A stretch of 64,000 nucleotides of DNA from Dasytiphilus stammeri_K (lineage in GTDB: Bacteria; Pseudomonadota; Gammaproteobacteria; Enterobacterales; Enterobacteriaceae). Under the pieces are notes generated by a model. That model had not been told where the DNA came from. It ran no database searches and saw only the letters and a program-made list of their open reading frames with translations. The translations under genes were made by a program, and so were the position numbers. Shown one piece after another: positions 35,881 through 45,029 of this stretch. The DNA is taken from NCBI GenBank assembly GCA_041944835.1, contig CP145879.1, forward strand, positions 412,891-476,890. Direction: 5' to 3'. Within the stretch, counting starts at the first letter, position 1. The number at the start of each line of letters is the position of its first letter.

Positions 35881-36753
35881 ATGAAAAAAAAATTTAATAA
35901 CATTGGTCTGGTAGGAAGACCTCGTAATCCAAATGCATTAATAACACTTCAAACCATTTTGCAATGGTTAAAGGTCGAAGGATATCAAGTATTGATTGAA
36001 TATAATTTAGCTCAGAAATTTAATATTCATAATATAAAAAAAGAGACTCTGAATAATATTGGTAAAAAATCGGATTTAGCAATAGTTGTTGGAGGAGATG
36101 GTAATATGCTTCGCGCTGCACGAGTTTTAGCTAAATATAATATTAATGTGATTGGTATCAATAGTGGGAATCTAGGTTTTTTAACCGATCTTACTCCTAA
36201 AAATGCTAAATACTACTTAAATGAAGTTTTAAAAGGTAATTATATTATTGATAATCGTTTTCTACTTGAAGCAAGTATATGTTATCCACATCAGAAAAAA
36301 AAATCTTTTTTAGCCATGAATGAAGTTATTTTTCATACGGGAAAAGTAGCACATATGTTTGAATTTGAAGTATATATAGATAAAAACTTTGCTTTTTCTC
36401 AACGTTCAGATGGTTTAATTATTTCTACTCCTACGGGATCTACAGCTTATTCTTTATCGGCTGGAGGAACTATTTTAACTCCATCATTAGATGCAATTAT
36501 TCTAGTTTCCATGTTTCCTCATACTCTTTCTTCACGTCCGTTGGTTATTAATAGTGACAGTATTATACGTTTACGTTTTTCTAATATGCATATTAATATT
36601 AGTTGTGATGGTCACATTATGCTCTCGGTACAAAAAGGTGAAGATGTTGTGATAAAACGAAGTATATATAGTTTGAATTTAATTCATCCCATTAAATATA
36701 ATTATTTTAATTTATTAAGTAATAAATTAGGATGGTCAAAAAAGCTTTTTTGA
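35881..36753 (+). CDS. nadK: NAD kinase
   Basis: Phosphorylates NAD to NADP, the NADPH source for FabG and other reductases. 290 residues (E. coli 292). The GGDGNML motif is at 71-77, NSGNLGFLTDL follows, and the substrate-site NE/D motif (AMNEV) and STPTGSTAYSLSAGG are intact. It is divergent from grpE, the same arrangement as in E. coli (grpE/nadK). recN, which follows nadK in E. coli, is missing; smpB comes next. Confidence 0.97.
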   Translation: MKKKFNNIGLVGRPRNPNALITLQTILQWLKVEGYQVLIEYNLAQKFNIHNIKKETLNNIGKKSDLAIVVGGDGNMLRAARVLAKYNINVIGINSGNLGFLTDLTPKNAKYYLNEVLKGNYIIDNRFLLEASICYPHQKKKSFLAMNEVIFHTGKVAHMFEFEVYIDKNFAFSQRSDGLIISTPTGSTAYSLSAGGTILTPSLDAIILVSMFPHTLSSRPLVINSDSIIRLRFSNMHINISCDGHIMLSVQKGEDVVIKRSIYSLNLIHPIKYNYFNLLSNKLGWSKKLF

Positions 36754-36821
36754 TTTTATCCGAGTAAGAAATATTACTTTTATTGTTTTTTTTGATGTGA
36801 TTAATATATAATGATTGATGA

Positions 36822-37295
36822 ATGAGTATGATAGATAAAAAATTACAGATAATTATCACTAATAGACGTGCTTATCATGAATATTCAATTGAAGATAAAT
36901 TTGAAGCTGGTCTTGTATTACAAGGTTGGGAAGTAAAATCTCTTCGCTTAGGAAAAGTTTCTATAAGTAATAGTTATGTATTATTACATAATGGAAATGC
37001 TTATTTAGTAGGTACTAATTTTGAACCACCAATAATGGTATCTAATCATAGGATTTGTAATCCTATTCGTGATAAAAAATTATTACTTCAACAACGAGAG
37101 TTAAACCTTATATTTGGAAAAGTGAATCTTAAAGGATACTCAATTATAGCTTTATCTTTGTATTGGAAAAGAATATGGTGTAAAGTACTTATTGGAATTG
37201 CTAAGGGTAAAAAGCAATATGATAAACGTACTAATATTAAAAATCGCGAATGGCAAATCCATAAAGAACGTCTTATGAAGAATAAAATTTTTTAG
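36822..37295 (+). CDS. smpB: tmRNA-binding protein SmpB
   Basis: Partner of tmRNA in rescuing stalled ribosomes. 157 residues (E. coli 160). The N-terminal extension is changed but RRAYHEYSIEDKFEAGLVLQGWEVKSLR, the OB-fold core and the basic C-terminal tail (GKKQYDKRTNIKNREWQ ... RLMKNK) that reads the empty mRNA channel are present. The start AATGAGTATG has two nearby ATGs; the first (36822) is used. It lies 31 bases upstream of ssrA, so the trans-translation pair stays linked. Confidence 0.96.
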   Translation: MSMIDKKLQIIITNRRAYHEYSIEDKFEAGLVLQGWEVKSLRLGKVSISNSYVLLHNGNAYLVGTNFEPPIMVSNHRICNPIRDKKLLLQQRELNLIFGKVNLKGYSIIALSLYWKRIWCKVLIGIAKGKKQYDKRTNIKNREWQIHKERLMKNKIF

Positions 37296-37326
37296 AATTT
37301 AGATTTAATTTCAAAACAAACCGATG

Positions 37327-37693
37327 GGGGCTGTTTTTGGATTCGACGAAAATAGCGAAATCTTAGGTGCATGTCGAGGTACGGTAGGCCTCGTGAAAAA
37401 CCGTAATAAATAGTCGCAAATAACGACAATTATGCTTTAGCAGCTTAATAAACTGTATTAGAGCCCTCTAATTCTCAATCTTAGCTCTTAGGAGGAGAAT
37501 AAAAAGAGGTCAAATAAGTAAGAGCTCGCGTATCTGCTAAGCCTAATATAGATGCGTTAAATTATATTGGCTAGTTTATTAAAAAGTGTGTCGGTCCACT
37601 ATTAAATAAATGAAAAAAAAAGATCAGACTAAACATGTAGTACCAAGGATGTAGAATTTTCGGACGCGGGTTCGAATCCCGCCAGCTCCACCA
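37327..37693 (+). ncRNA. ssrA: Transfer-messenger RNA (tmRNA)
   Basis: A 367-base one-piece tmRNA. The tRNA-like ends GGGGCTG and CAGCTCCACCA pair and the CCA is encoded; the T-arm reads CGGGTTCGAATCCCG. The tag frame begins with the GCA resume codon at 37416 and runs to TAA at 37446-37448, encoding ANNDNYALAA. The E. coli tag is ANDENYALAA, so the ClpXP-recognised ALAA end is kept while the SspB-binding part differs. The region upstream of the tag (AATAGTC) that sets the resume point is unchanged. Confidence 0.97.
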
Positions 37694-37710
37694 AAAATCT
37701 CAATCAGAAT

Positions 37711-37735
37711 AAATCATAGAAACCTAATGATTTTT
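37711..37735 (+). terminator. Possible terminator after ssrA
   Basis: AAATCAT (37711-37717) and ATGATTT (37727-37733) form a 7-bp stem with a 9-base loop ending in a short T run (TTTTT, 37731-37735). It is AT-rich and weak, but is placed 18 bases after the tmRNA. Confidence 0.35.
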
Positions 37736-37909
37736 GATAAATTATTTAATAAACCTCTTATTTGCTAATAGTTTAATTTTTAGTAAAAATATATTTATTA
37801 ATATTTTATTTATATGCCTTAAAAAAAAAAAGATACTTCATAGAAGTACTCTACCTACGATTAGAAGTGCAATCCTATTTTAGATTTCATTAACAAGGAT
37901 TTATTAAAT

Positions 37910-38947
37910 ATGTCCAATGCATTATTAAATAAGATTAATAATATTATTACACCAAAAGAATTAAATAAATATTATCCGTGTGATAATAAATTAAAGTTAG
38001 AAATATGTAATTTTCGTCATACTATATCTGCAATTATTAAGGGATCTGATAATCGTTTATTAATAATATGTGGTCCATGTTCTATTCATGATCCACAGGC
38101 AGCAATTGAATATGCAAAAAAATTTAAAAAAGTGTCTGATAAATTATGTGATAGAATATATATGATTATGCGTGTGTATTTGGAAAAACCCCGAACGTCA
38201 ATAGGTTGGAAAGGATTAATTAATGATCCATATATGAATAATTCTTTTGATATAGAATCAGGTTTAAAGATCTCACGTCAACTTCTATTAGAACTAGTAA
38301 AGATAGGAATTCCGCTTGCTACAGAAGCATTAAATTTTAATACTATACCCTATATAGAAGATTTTTTCAGTTGGATGGCAATAGGAGCAAGAACTACAGA
38401 ATCACAACCTCATCGTGAGATGGTATCAGGATTATCAATGCCAGTGGGTTTTAAAAATAGTACTGATGGCAATTACCATAAAGCGATAAATGCTATAATT
38501 ACAGCAACCGTACCACATGCTTTTATAAGCATAAATTATGATGGAAAAATTAGCTTATTACAAACCCGTGGAAATAAAAATTTACATATAATATTACGTG
38601 GAGGAGATCATAAACCAAATTATGATGCAGCAACAATTTTAAAATGTATAGATACTATGAAAAAAGCTGGATTATATCCATCTATAATGGTTGATTGTAG
38701 TCATGACAATTCAAAACACGATTATCGTTGTCAACCAGACGTTGCTAAATCAGTAATAATACAACGTAAAATAGGTAATAGTTTTATTAAGGGATTAATG
38801 TTAGAAAGTAATCTGTATGAAGGAAATCAATCATTGAAATTACCCTCGGACAAAATACATTATGGTGTTTCATTAACTGATGCATGTATTAGTTGGAAAA
38901 CGACCGAAATACTTCTTGAAGACATTTATAACATTTTACAACCATAA
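37910..38947 (+). CDS. aroF: 3-deoxy-7-phosphoheptulonate synthase (tyrosine-type AroF)
   Basis: First enzyme of the shikimate pathway: condenses PEP with erythrose 4-phosphate. 345 residues (E. coli AroF 356). Metal ligand Cys57 in CGPCSIHDP, the KPRTSIGWKGLINDP loop, GARTTESQ, LRGGDHKPNY, MVDCSHDNS (metal His) and LMLESNLYEGNQS are present. Features such as LATEAL and MVDCSHDNS resemble AroF rather than AroG, and the partner tyrA 17 bases downstream gives the classical aroF-tyrA operon. Tyrosine feedback sensitivity cannot be judged. No TyrR box (TGTAAA-N6-TTTACA) was seen upstream, so regulation may be lost. Confidence 0.95.
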   Translation: MSNALLNKINNIITPKELNKYYPCDNKLKLEICNFRHTISAIIKGSDNRLLIICGPCSIHDPQAAIEYAKKFKKVSDKLCDRIYMIMRVYLEKPRTSIGWKGLINDPYMNNSFDIESGLKISRQLLLELVKIGIPLATEALNFNTIPYIEDFFSWMAIGARTTESQPHREMVSGLSMPVGFKNSTDGNYHKAINAIITATVPHAFISINYDGKISLLQTRGNKNLHIILRGGDHKPNYDAATILKCIDTMKKAGLYPSIMVDCSHDNSKHDYRCQPDVAKSVIIQRKIGNSFIKGLMLESNLYEGNQSLKLPSDKIHYGVSLTDACISWKTTEILLEDIYNILQP

Positions 38948-38964
38948 AGGGCTAATAACTAATA

Positions 38965-40086
38965 ATGGTAACACAACTCGAAGTCTTACGTGATAAGATA
39001 GACCAGTTAGATAAATCATTACTAAATATAATAATTAAACGAATGAAATTGGTAGAAAAAATAGGAGAAATTAAACATATATATGGATTACCAATTTACG
39101 TTCCGGAACGTGAAAAATCAATGTTAGTTAAACGTCGTAATGAGGCCGAACATCTTGGGATTTCTCCAGATTTATTTGAAGATATTTTACGTCGTATAAT
39201 ATATGAATCTTATTCCATAGAATCTAAAAAAGGTTTCCAAAAAGTTTATCCATTATTACGTCCTATTGTTATAATAGGAGGTAAAGGTAGAATGGGGCAC
39301 TTTTTTTATAAGTGGCTTTGTTTATCCAATTATCAAGTGAAAATTATTGATAAAAATGATTGGGAACAATCACACAAAATTCTCTCAAAAGCTGGAATGG
39401 TCATTATTAGTGTACCAATTAGAATAATTCACACTATAATAAAACAATTACCTAAACTTCCAGATGATTGTATTTTAGTAGATCTCTGTTCCCTTAAAAG
39501 TATGTCCTTAGAAACCATGTTATCTACTCATAAGGGACCTGTATTAGGATTACATCCTATGTTTGCTCCTGACAGTGATAATCCGGTCAAACAAATAATG
39601 ATATGGTGTAATGGGAGAAATCCCAAAGCATATAAATGGTTTTTAAACCAACTAAGTATTTGGGGAATACGTTTACATTGTATTACTGCTATTGAACATG
39701 ATCAAAATATGGCAATTATTCAAGGATTACGACATTTTACTCATTTTGTATATGGATTACATTTGCAACAAGAAAATGTAAAAATAGAAGATTTATTAAA
39801 TTTTGGAACAGCTGTATCTCGATGCGAATTATTTATGATGGGAAGATTTTTTAGCCAAGACCCTGATCTTTATGCGGATATTATTATGGGTTCGGATATG
39901 AATTTGGAGCTAATTAAACGCTATTATATTCGTTTTAGAGAAGCCATTAAACTTTTGGAATGTCGAGATAAAAAGCAATTTTTAAAATCTTATCTTAAAA
40001 TAAAACAATGGTTAGGTATATATGGTGATAAATTGCTTGCTAACAGCAGTTTATTAGTGAATTATCATAATATGAATAGAGAATAG
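38965..40086 (+). CDS. tyrA: Bifunctional chorismate mutase / prephenate dehydrogenase
   Basis: Converts chorismate to prephenate, then oxidises it to 4-hydroxyphenylpyruvate, the tyrosine precursor. The 373 residues equal E. coli TyrA. The AroQ-type mutase domain (1-90) has LRDKIDQLDKSLL and VPEREKSML; the NAD-binding glycine loop is IIGGKGRMG (about 108-116), followed by the dehydrogenase domain with LGLHPMFAPD and EHDQNMAIIQGLRHF. Both halves are complete. Together with aroF it secures tyrosine (and prephenate for phenylalanine and tRNA hydroxylation). Confidence 0.97.
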   Translation: MVTQLEVLRDKIDQLDKSLLNIIIKRMKLVEKIGEIKHIYGLPIYVPEREKSMLVKRRNEAEHLGISPDLFEDILRRIIYESYSIESKKGFQKVYPLLRPIVIIGGKGRMGHFFYKWLCLSNYQVKIIDKNDWEQSHKILSKAGMVIISVPIRIIHTIIKQLPKLPDDCILVDLCSLKSMSLETMLSTHKGPVLGLHPMFAPDSDNPVKQIMIWCNGRNPKAYKWFLNQLSIWGIRLHCITAIEHDQNMAIIQGLRHFTHFVYGLHLQQENVKIEDLLNFGTAVSRCELFMMGRFFSQDPDLYADIIMGSDMNLELIKRYYIRFREAIKLLECRDKKQFLKSYLKIKQWLGIYGDKLLANSSLLVNYHNMNRE

Positions 40087-40137
40087 TTTTACTATTGATT
40101 TTTATAAAAATACTTATGTAGTAAATAAATAAAGTTA

Positions 40138-40824
40138 TTAATACTTAACATCATGAATTCTTATTTTTTGATAAGCTCTTTTCAGAAGGGATAATGCTTT
40201 TTTGGTATATTTAGTCTGAGGATAATGAAGTATCATGTTTTCAATTCGATAAATAACTGATTGATAGTCTTCATGACGGAAATAATAACTTGCTATTATT
40301 AACTCATAATTGGCTAAACGTTCTTTTAAAGCAGAAATATGTTTCTGAGCATTAATAACATATTTACTTTCAGGATAACTGAGAATTAGTTGATAAAAAT
40401 CACTTAAAGCAGATTCAGCATATTCCGAATTACAATGAGATAAATTTAATCTAAATACTTTCCTCCAAACATATTGGTCTAATCTAATATAGATTAAACC
40501 ACGCATATATAAAACATAATCGATATTGGATTGATTAGGATAAAAAGATATATATTTTTGAATCATTTTTTGTGCATTTACTAATTTACCACGATTATAA
40601 TATAAATAAATTAAGTTTAGCTGATGTTGTTGAGAATCCGATTCTGATAAAAAATTTTTTTTATTACTTATTGAATTTTTCCATTTTTTTATTAAAGTTT
40701 GAAAAGCTCGCTTAGGTGTTATAATTACACCAAAAAGATTATTCGGATTATTAATCATCGAACAATTTCGTACAATTAACATAAAAATCATTAAAATTAT
40801 TAAAGCTTGAGATTTTAAATACAT
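40138..40824 (-). CDS. bamD: Outer-membrane assembly lipoprotein BamD
   Basis: Essential lipoprotein of the BAM complex that inserts beta-barrel proteins. 228 residues (E. coli 245). A hydrophobic signal (residues 4-18) precedes Cys21. TPR repeats follow; LNLIYLYYNRGKLVNAQ, SNIDYVLYMRGL, ALSDFYQLILSYPESKY and ERLANYELIIASYYFRHEDYQSVIYRIENM match the family. Odd points: the lipobox reads Val-Arg-Asn-Cys, not the usual Leu-Ala-Gly-Cys; the first TPR is diverged; the C-terminal helix is shortened. It is divergent from rluD, as in E. coli. Confidence 0.92.
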   Translation of the reverse strand: MYLKSQALIILMIFMLIVRNCSMINNPNNLFGVIITPKRAFQTLIKKWKNSISNKKNFLSESDSQQHQLNLIYLYYNRGKLVNAQKMIQKYISFYPNQSNIDYVLYMRGLIYIRLDQYVWRKVFRLNLSHCNSEYAESALSDFYQLILSYPESKYVINAQKHISALKERLANYELIIASYYFRHEDYQSVIYRIENMILHYPQTKYTKKALSLLKRAYQKIRIHDVKY

Positions 40825-40956
40825 AAATAAATCTATTAAAATAATGAAAATCTTATAATATTATATTAATAATATAGCAATTCAATAATGAAATTACTTT
40901 AAACACATTGAATTATCAATATGTTTGATTTTTAATCAAAAAATTTATTAATAGTC

Positions 40957-41952
40957 ATGCAATCACAAAAACTTACTGCTAAGATATCCGAAAAACAAAT
41001 AGGACAACGTTTGGACAAAGTTTTGGTACAATTATTTCCTGAATATTCTCGTTCTTGTTTAAAAAAATGGATTTTAGATAAAAAAGTGTTATTAGATAGC
41101 AAGGTTTTTGATAAACCAAAAACTCCAATTAAAAATCTTGCCACAATTATTATTAATGTACAAACGGACTATGTAAATAGTTTTAAAGCTCAAAAAATGG
41201 ATTTAAATATAATTTATGAAGATAATTATATTTTAATTATAAATAAACCTATGAATTTAGTAGTACATCCAGGAGCAGGTAATTTAAATCAAACTTTGCT
41301 AAATGGTTTAATATATTATTATCCCCAAATAGCTAATGTACCGAGAGCAGGAATAGTGCATCGTTTAGATAAAAATACTACTGGTTTAATGATTGTAGCT
41401 AAAACACCTATGATTCAAGAACATTTAGTTGAATCTATAAAAAAACGCCATATTCATCGTAAATATGAGGCTATTGTAATAGGAGTTATAAGATCAGGAG
41501 GATGCATAAATCAGTCAATTAGTCGTGATCCTAATAAACGTACTCTAATGAAAATTAATTCTTTAACAGGAAGATCGGCGATGACTCATTATGGTGTACT
41601 GGAATGTTTTAAAGCACATACACATATTTTTTTACAATTAGAAACGGGAAGAACACATCAGATACGAGTACATATGGCATATATTAATCATCCTATTGTA
41701 GGTGATACTTATTATCCCGGAACCAAAAAACTACTACATCAACTACCTTCTGATTTTTCCCCAGATTTAGTATATCAATTAAACACTTTTAATCGTCAGG
41801 CTTTACATGCTTCACAGTTAGGTTTTTATCATCCTATTAGTGGAGTATATATGGAATATAAAGCACCATTACCTCAAGATATGTTGGATTTAATTTCTGT
41901 ATTACGTGAAGATAATAAATCTAAACCAACTAAGGAGAATTTGTGCGCTTAG
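40957..41952 (+). CDS. rluD: 23S rRNA pseudouridine synthase RluD
   Basis: Makes pseudouridines 1911, 1915 and 1917 in helix 69 of 23S rRNA, important for subunit joining and release. 331 residues (E. coli 326). S4 domain (about 15-75) then the catalytic domain with Asp138 in HRLDKNTTG, and GRTHQIRVHMAYINHP. Gene order bamD/rluD-clpB identifies it. Its last 10 bases overlap the clpB GTG start, with the clpB Shine-Dalgarno AAGGAG inside rluD; yfiH, normally between them, is gone. Confidence 0.96.
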   Translation: MQSQKLTAKISEKQIGQRLDKVLVQLFPEYSRSCLKKWILDKKVLLDSKVFDKPKTPIKNLATIIINVQTDYVNSFKAQKMDLNIIYEDNYILIINKPMNLVVHPGAGNLNQTLLNGLIYYYPQIANVPRAGIVHRLDKNTTGLMIVAKTPMIQEHLVESIKKRHIHRKYEAIVIGVIRSGGCINQSISRDPNKRTLMKINSLTGRSAMTHYGVLECFKAHTHIFLQLETGRTHQIRVHMAYINHPIVGDTYYPGTKKLLHQLPSDFSPDLVYQLNTFNRQALHASQLGFYHPISGVYMEYKAPLPQDMLDLISVLREDNKSKPTKENLCA

Positions 41953-44522
41953 ATCGTCTTACCAATGAATTTCAATTAGCTTTAGCTGATGCACAATCTA
42001 TAGCTTTAGGACAAGATAACCAGTTTATTGAACCTTTACATCTTATGCTAGCTTTTTTAAATCAAGAAGAAGGATCTTTATGTGAGATAATAAAATCTAT
42101 GGGAGTGGAAGTAGATTTTTTACGTAAAAAAATAGAACAATCAATTAATAATCTACCAAAAATTTCTGGTAATAATGGAAATATTCAATATTCTAATGAT
42201 TTAATACGTATTCTTAATCTTTCTGATAAATTTGCACAAAAAGGAAAATATGCCTTCATTTCATCTGAATCTTTTTTATTAGCTATAATTAATACACACG
42301 GATTTTTAAGTGATCTATTAAAATCAGTAGGAATAAATAAAGATAACCTTAGTGAATTTATCAAAAAATTAAGTGAAAATACATCAGTGAATAGGATATA
42401 TAGTAAAAATAATCATAGTTATATTTTAACCAAATATACTCAAGATCTTACTGCACGTGCGGAAAAAGGAAAATTAGATCCAGTAATTGGACGTGATGAA
42501 GAAATTCGTCGTACTATTCAAGTATTACAACGTCGTACTAAAAATAATCCCGTATTAATTGGTGAACCGGGAGTGGGAAAAACAGCCATTGTTGAAGGAT
42601 TAGCCCAAAGAATTGTGAATAATGAAGTACCAGAAGGATTAAAAAGTAAAAGAGTATTGGCATTAGATATGGCAACATTATTAGCTGGTGCAAAATATAG
42701 AGGAGAATTTGAAGAACGTTTGAAATTAGTTTTAAACGATTTAGGAAAACAGGAAGGTAATGTTATTTTATTTATTGACGAATTACATACGATGGTAGGA
42801 GCGGGAAGAACCGATGGAGCTATAGATGCTAGTAATATGCTGAAACCAGCTTTAGCACGAGGAGAATTACATTGTGTTGGAGCAACTACTTTAGATGAAT
42901 ACCGTCAATATATTGAAAAAGATGCAGCATTAGAACGAAGATTTCAAAAAATTTTTATTACTGAACCAACAGTAGAAGATACAATAGCTATCTTGCGAGG
43001 ATTAAAAGAACGTTATGAATTACATCATCATGTTCATATTACTGATCCTGCAATTATCTCTGCAGTAACATTATCTCAACGTTATATCCCTGATAGGAAA
43101 TTACCAGATAAGGCTATTGATTTAATTGATGAAGCAGCAGCGAGCATACGATTGCAAATCGATTCAAAACCCGAATCATTAGATCGTTTAGAGCGTCGTA
43201 TTATTCAACTAAAGGTTGAACAACAAGCCTTGAAAAAAGAAACTGATTCTGCCAGTATTAAACGTCTTGATGCTATCAATGCAGATATTGCATTGTATGA
43301 ACAAAATTATGCCAGATTGGAAGAAGATTGGAAAAAGGAAAAAAAAATATTATCTGATACTCAAACAATTAAAAGTAAATTAGAAGAAAGTAAAATGTTA
43401 CTAGAACAAGCACGTAGATCTGCTGATTTATCACGAATGTCAGAACTCCAATATGGCACTATTCCACAATTAGAAAAACAATTAATGGTGGCTACCAAAT
43501 CTAATGAAAATTCTATGCATTTATTACGTAATCGAATTACTGACACAGAAATAGCTAATGTATTGTCCCGTTGGACAGGGATTCCTGTATCTCGCATGAT
43601 GGAAGGAGAACGTGAAAAATTATTACGTATAGAAAAAGCATTACATGAGAGAATTATTGGACAGCAAGAAGCTATCGAAGCAGTAGCTAATGCACTTCGT
43701 CGTAATCGAGCGGGTTTATCAGATAGTCATCAACCTATTGGTTCTTTTTTATTTATTGGTCCTACAGGGGTTGGTAAAACTGAACTTTGTAAAGCATTAG
43801 CTAATTTTATGTTTGATAGTGATCATGCAATGATACGTATTGATATGTCAGAATTTATGGAAAAACATAGTGTATCTCGTTTGGTTGGAGCTCCACCTGG
43901 TTATATTGGTTATGAAGAAGGAGGTTACTTAACAGAAAGGGTTAGACACCGTCCTTATTCCGTCATTTTACTAGATGAACTAGAAAAAGCGCATAAGGAT
44001 ATTTTAAATATTTTACTTCAAGTATTAGAAGATGGTCGTTTAACTGATAGTCAAGGTAGAACAGTAGATTTTCGAAATACTATTATTATTATGACTTCTA
44101 ATTTAGGCTCACATCTTATTCAAGATAATTTTACAGAACTAAATCATGAAAAAATGAAAGATTTAATTTTTAATATAGTTAATCAACACTTTCGTCCTGA
44201 ATTTATTAATCGGATTACTGAAATAGTAGTATTTCATCCTTTAGATAAAAAACATCTACGTGCAATAGTTGAAGTTCAATTAAAAAAATTAAATCAACGG
44301 TTAAAAGAACGAGGTTATCAAATTGAAATTTCTAATAATGTATTAGAATTTTTAGTTAAAAAAGGTTTCAATCCTCTATATGGAGCACGACCTTTAAAAA
44401 GAACTATTCAAAATACCATTGCAAATCTTTTAGCTAGAGATATTTTAGCGGAAAAAATAACGATTGATAAACCTATAAAAGTAGATTATATCAATGGTAA
44501 AATAGTTTATTCTACTGATTAA
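41943..44522 (+). CDS. clpB: Protein disaggregase ClpB
   Basis: Hsp100 ATPase that extracts proteins from aggregates together with DnaK. 859 residues (E. coli 857). The start is GTG at 41943, 6 bases after AAGGAG, giving MRLDRLTNEFQLAL. N domain (1-145), first AAA+ with GEPGVGKTA, the coiled-coil M domain (about 405-525), second AAA+ with GPTGVGKTE and the C-terminal region are all intact. A shorter form from an internal start is known in E. coli and may occur here. No separate promoter was identified inside rluD. Confidence 0.98.
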   Translation: MRLDRLTNEFQLALADAQSIALGQDNQFIEPLHLMLAFLNQEEGSLCEIIKSMGVEVDFLRKKIEQSINNLPKISGNNGNIQYSNDLIRILNLSDKFAQKGKYAFISSESFLLAIINTHGFLSDLLKSVGINKDNLSEFIKKLSENTSVNRIYSKNNHSYILTKYTQDLTARAEKGKLDPVIGRDEEIRRTIQVLQRRTKNNPVLIGEPGVGKTAIVEGLAQRIVNNEVPEGLKSKRVLALDMATLLAGAKYRGEFEERLKLVLNDLGKQEGNVILFIDELHTMVGAGRTDGAIDASNMLKPALARGELHCVGATTLDEYRQYIEKDAALERRFQKIFITEPTVEDTIAILRGLKERYELHHHVHITDPAIISAVTLSQRYIPDRKLPDKAIDLIDEAAASIRLQIDSKPESLDRLERRIIQLKVEQQALKKETDSASIKRLDAINADIALYEQNYARLEEDWKKEKKILSDTQTIKSKLEESKMLLEQARRSADLSRMSELQYGTIPQLEKQLMVATKSNENSMHLLRNRITDTEIANVLSRWTGIPVSRMMEGEREKLLRIEKALHERIIGQQEAIEAVANALRRNRAGLSDSHQPIGSFLFIGPTGVGKTELCKALANFMFDSDHAMIRIDMSEFMEKHSVSRLVGAPPGYIGYEEGGYLTERVRHRPYSVILLDELEKAHKDILNILLQVLEDGRLTDSQGRTVDFRNTIIIMTSNLGSHLIQDNFTELNHEKMKDLIFNIVNQHFRPEFINRITEIVVFHPLDKKHLRAIVEVQLKKLNQRLKERGYQIEISNNVLEFLVKKGFNPLYGARPLKRTIQNTIANLLARDILAEKITIDKPIKVDYINGKIVYSTD

Positions 44523-44538
44523 ATGTGATGGGTTGTTG

Positions 44539-45009
44539 TTAAGCAATAGAATTGATATATCCCATATCATCTAAGCTAGGTGATTTAGCTGCCTTTTTAG
44601 CTAATTCATCACAACGATCATTATCAGTATTTCCAGAATGTCCTTTAATCCAATTCCATTCGATATCATGATTATTTAAATTTTTATAAAGACGTTGCCA
44701 TAAATCTAGGTTTTTTACGGGATGTTTATTATATGTAAGCCAATTGCTATTTTTCCAATTATGGATCCAATATTTTATGCCTAATTGTACGTATTTACTA
44801 TCAGTAGTTATTTGCACTATACATGGTTCTTTTAACAATTCTAATGCCATAATAACAGCTGTAAGTTCCATGCGATTATTTGTAGTTAAATAAAATCCTG
44901 AACTTAGTGATTTTTCATATTTTCCATAATGTAATATGATACCGTATCCACCCGGTCCTGGATTTTTTAAACAAGAACCATCTGTAAAAATGTTTACTTT
45001 TTTATACAT
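44539..45009 (-). CDS. rnhA: Ribonuclease HI
   Basis: Cuts RNA in RNA-DNA hybrids. 156 residues (E. coli 155). Catalytic residues Asp10, Glu48, Asp70, His124 and Asp134 fall at the same numbers as in E. coli. It is divergent from dnaQ with only 20 bases between start codons, the conserved rnhA/dnaQ arrangement, so promoters must overlap or lie inside the opposing gene. Convergent with clpB, 16 bases between stops. Confidence 0.98.
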   Translation of the reverse strand: MYKKVNIFTDGSCLKNPGPGGYGIILHYGKYEKSLSSGFYLTTNNRMELTAVIMALELLKEPCIVQITTDSKYVQLGIKYWIHNWKNSNWLTYNKHPVKNLDLWQRLYKNLNNHDIEWNWIKGHSGNTDNDRCDELAKKAAKSPSLDDMGYINSIA

Positions 45010-45029
45010 TTTATTTTAAATTATAATTT

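Noticed and set aside
37821..37848. A11 run followed by the inverted repeat TACTTC-ATA-GAAGTA upstream of aroF, resembling a terminator on the minus strand
   Set aside because: No minus-strand gene ends here; with a 6-bp stem it is likely chance in AT-rich DNA.
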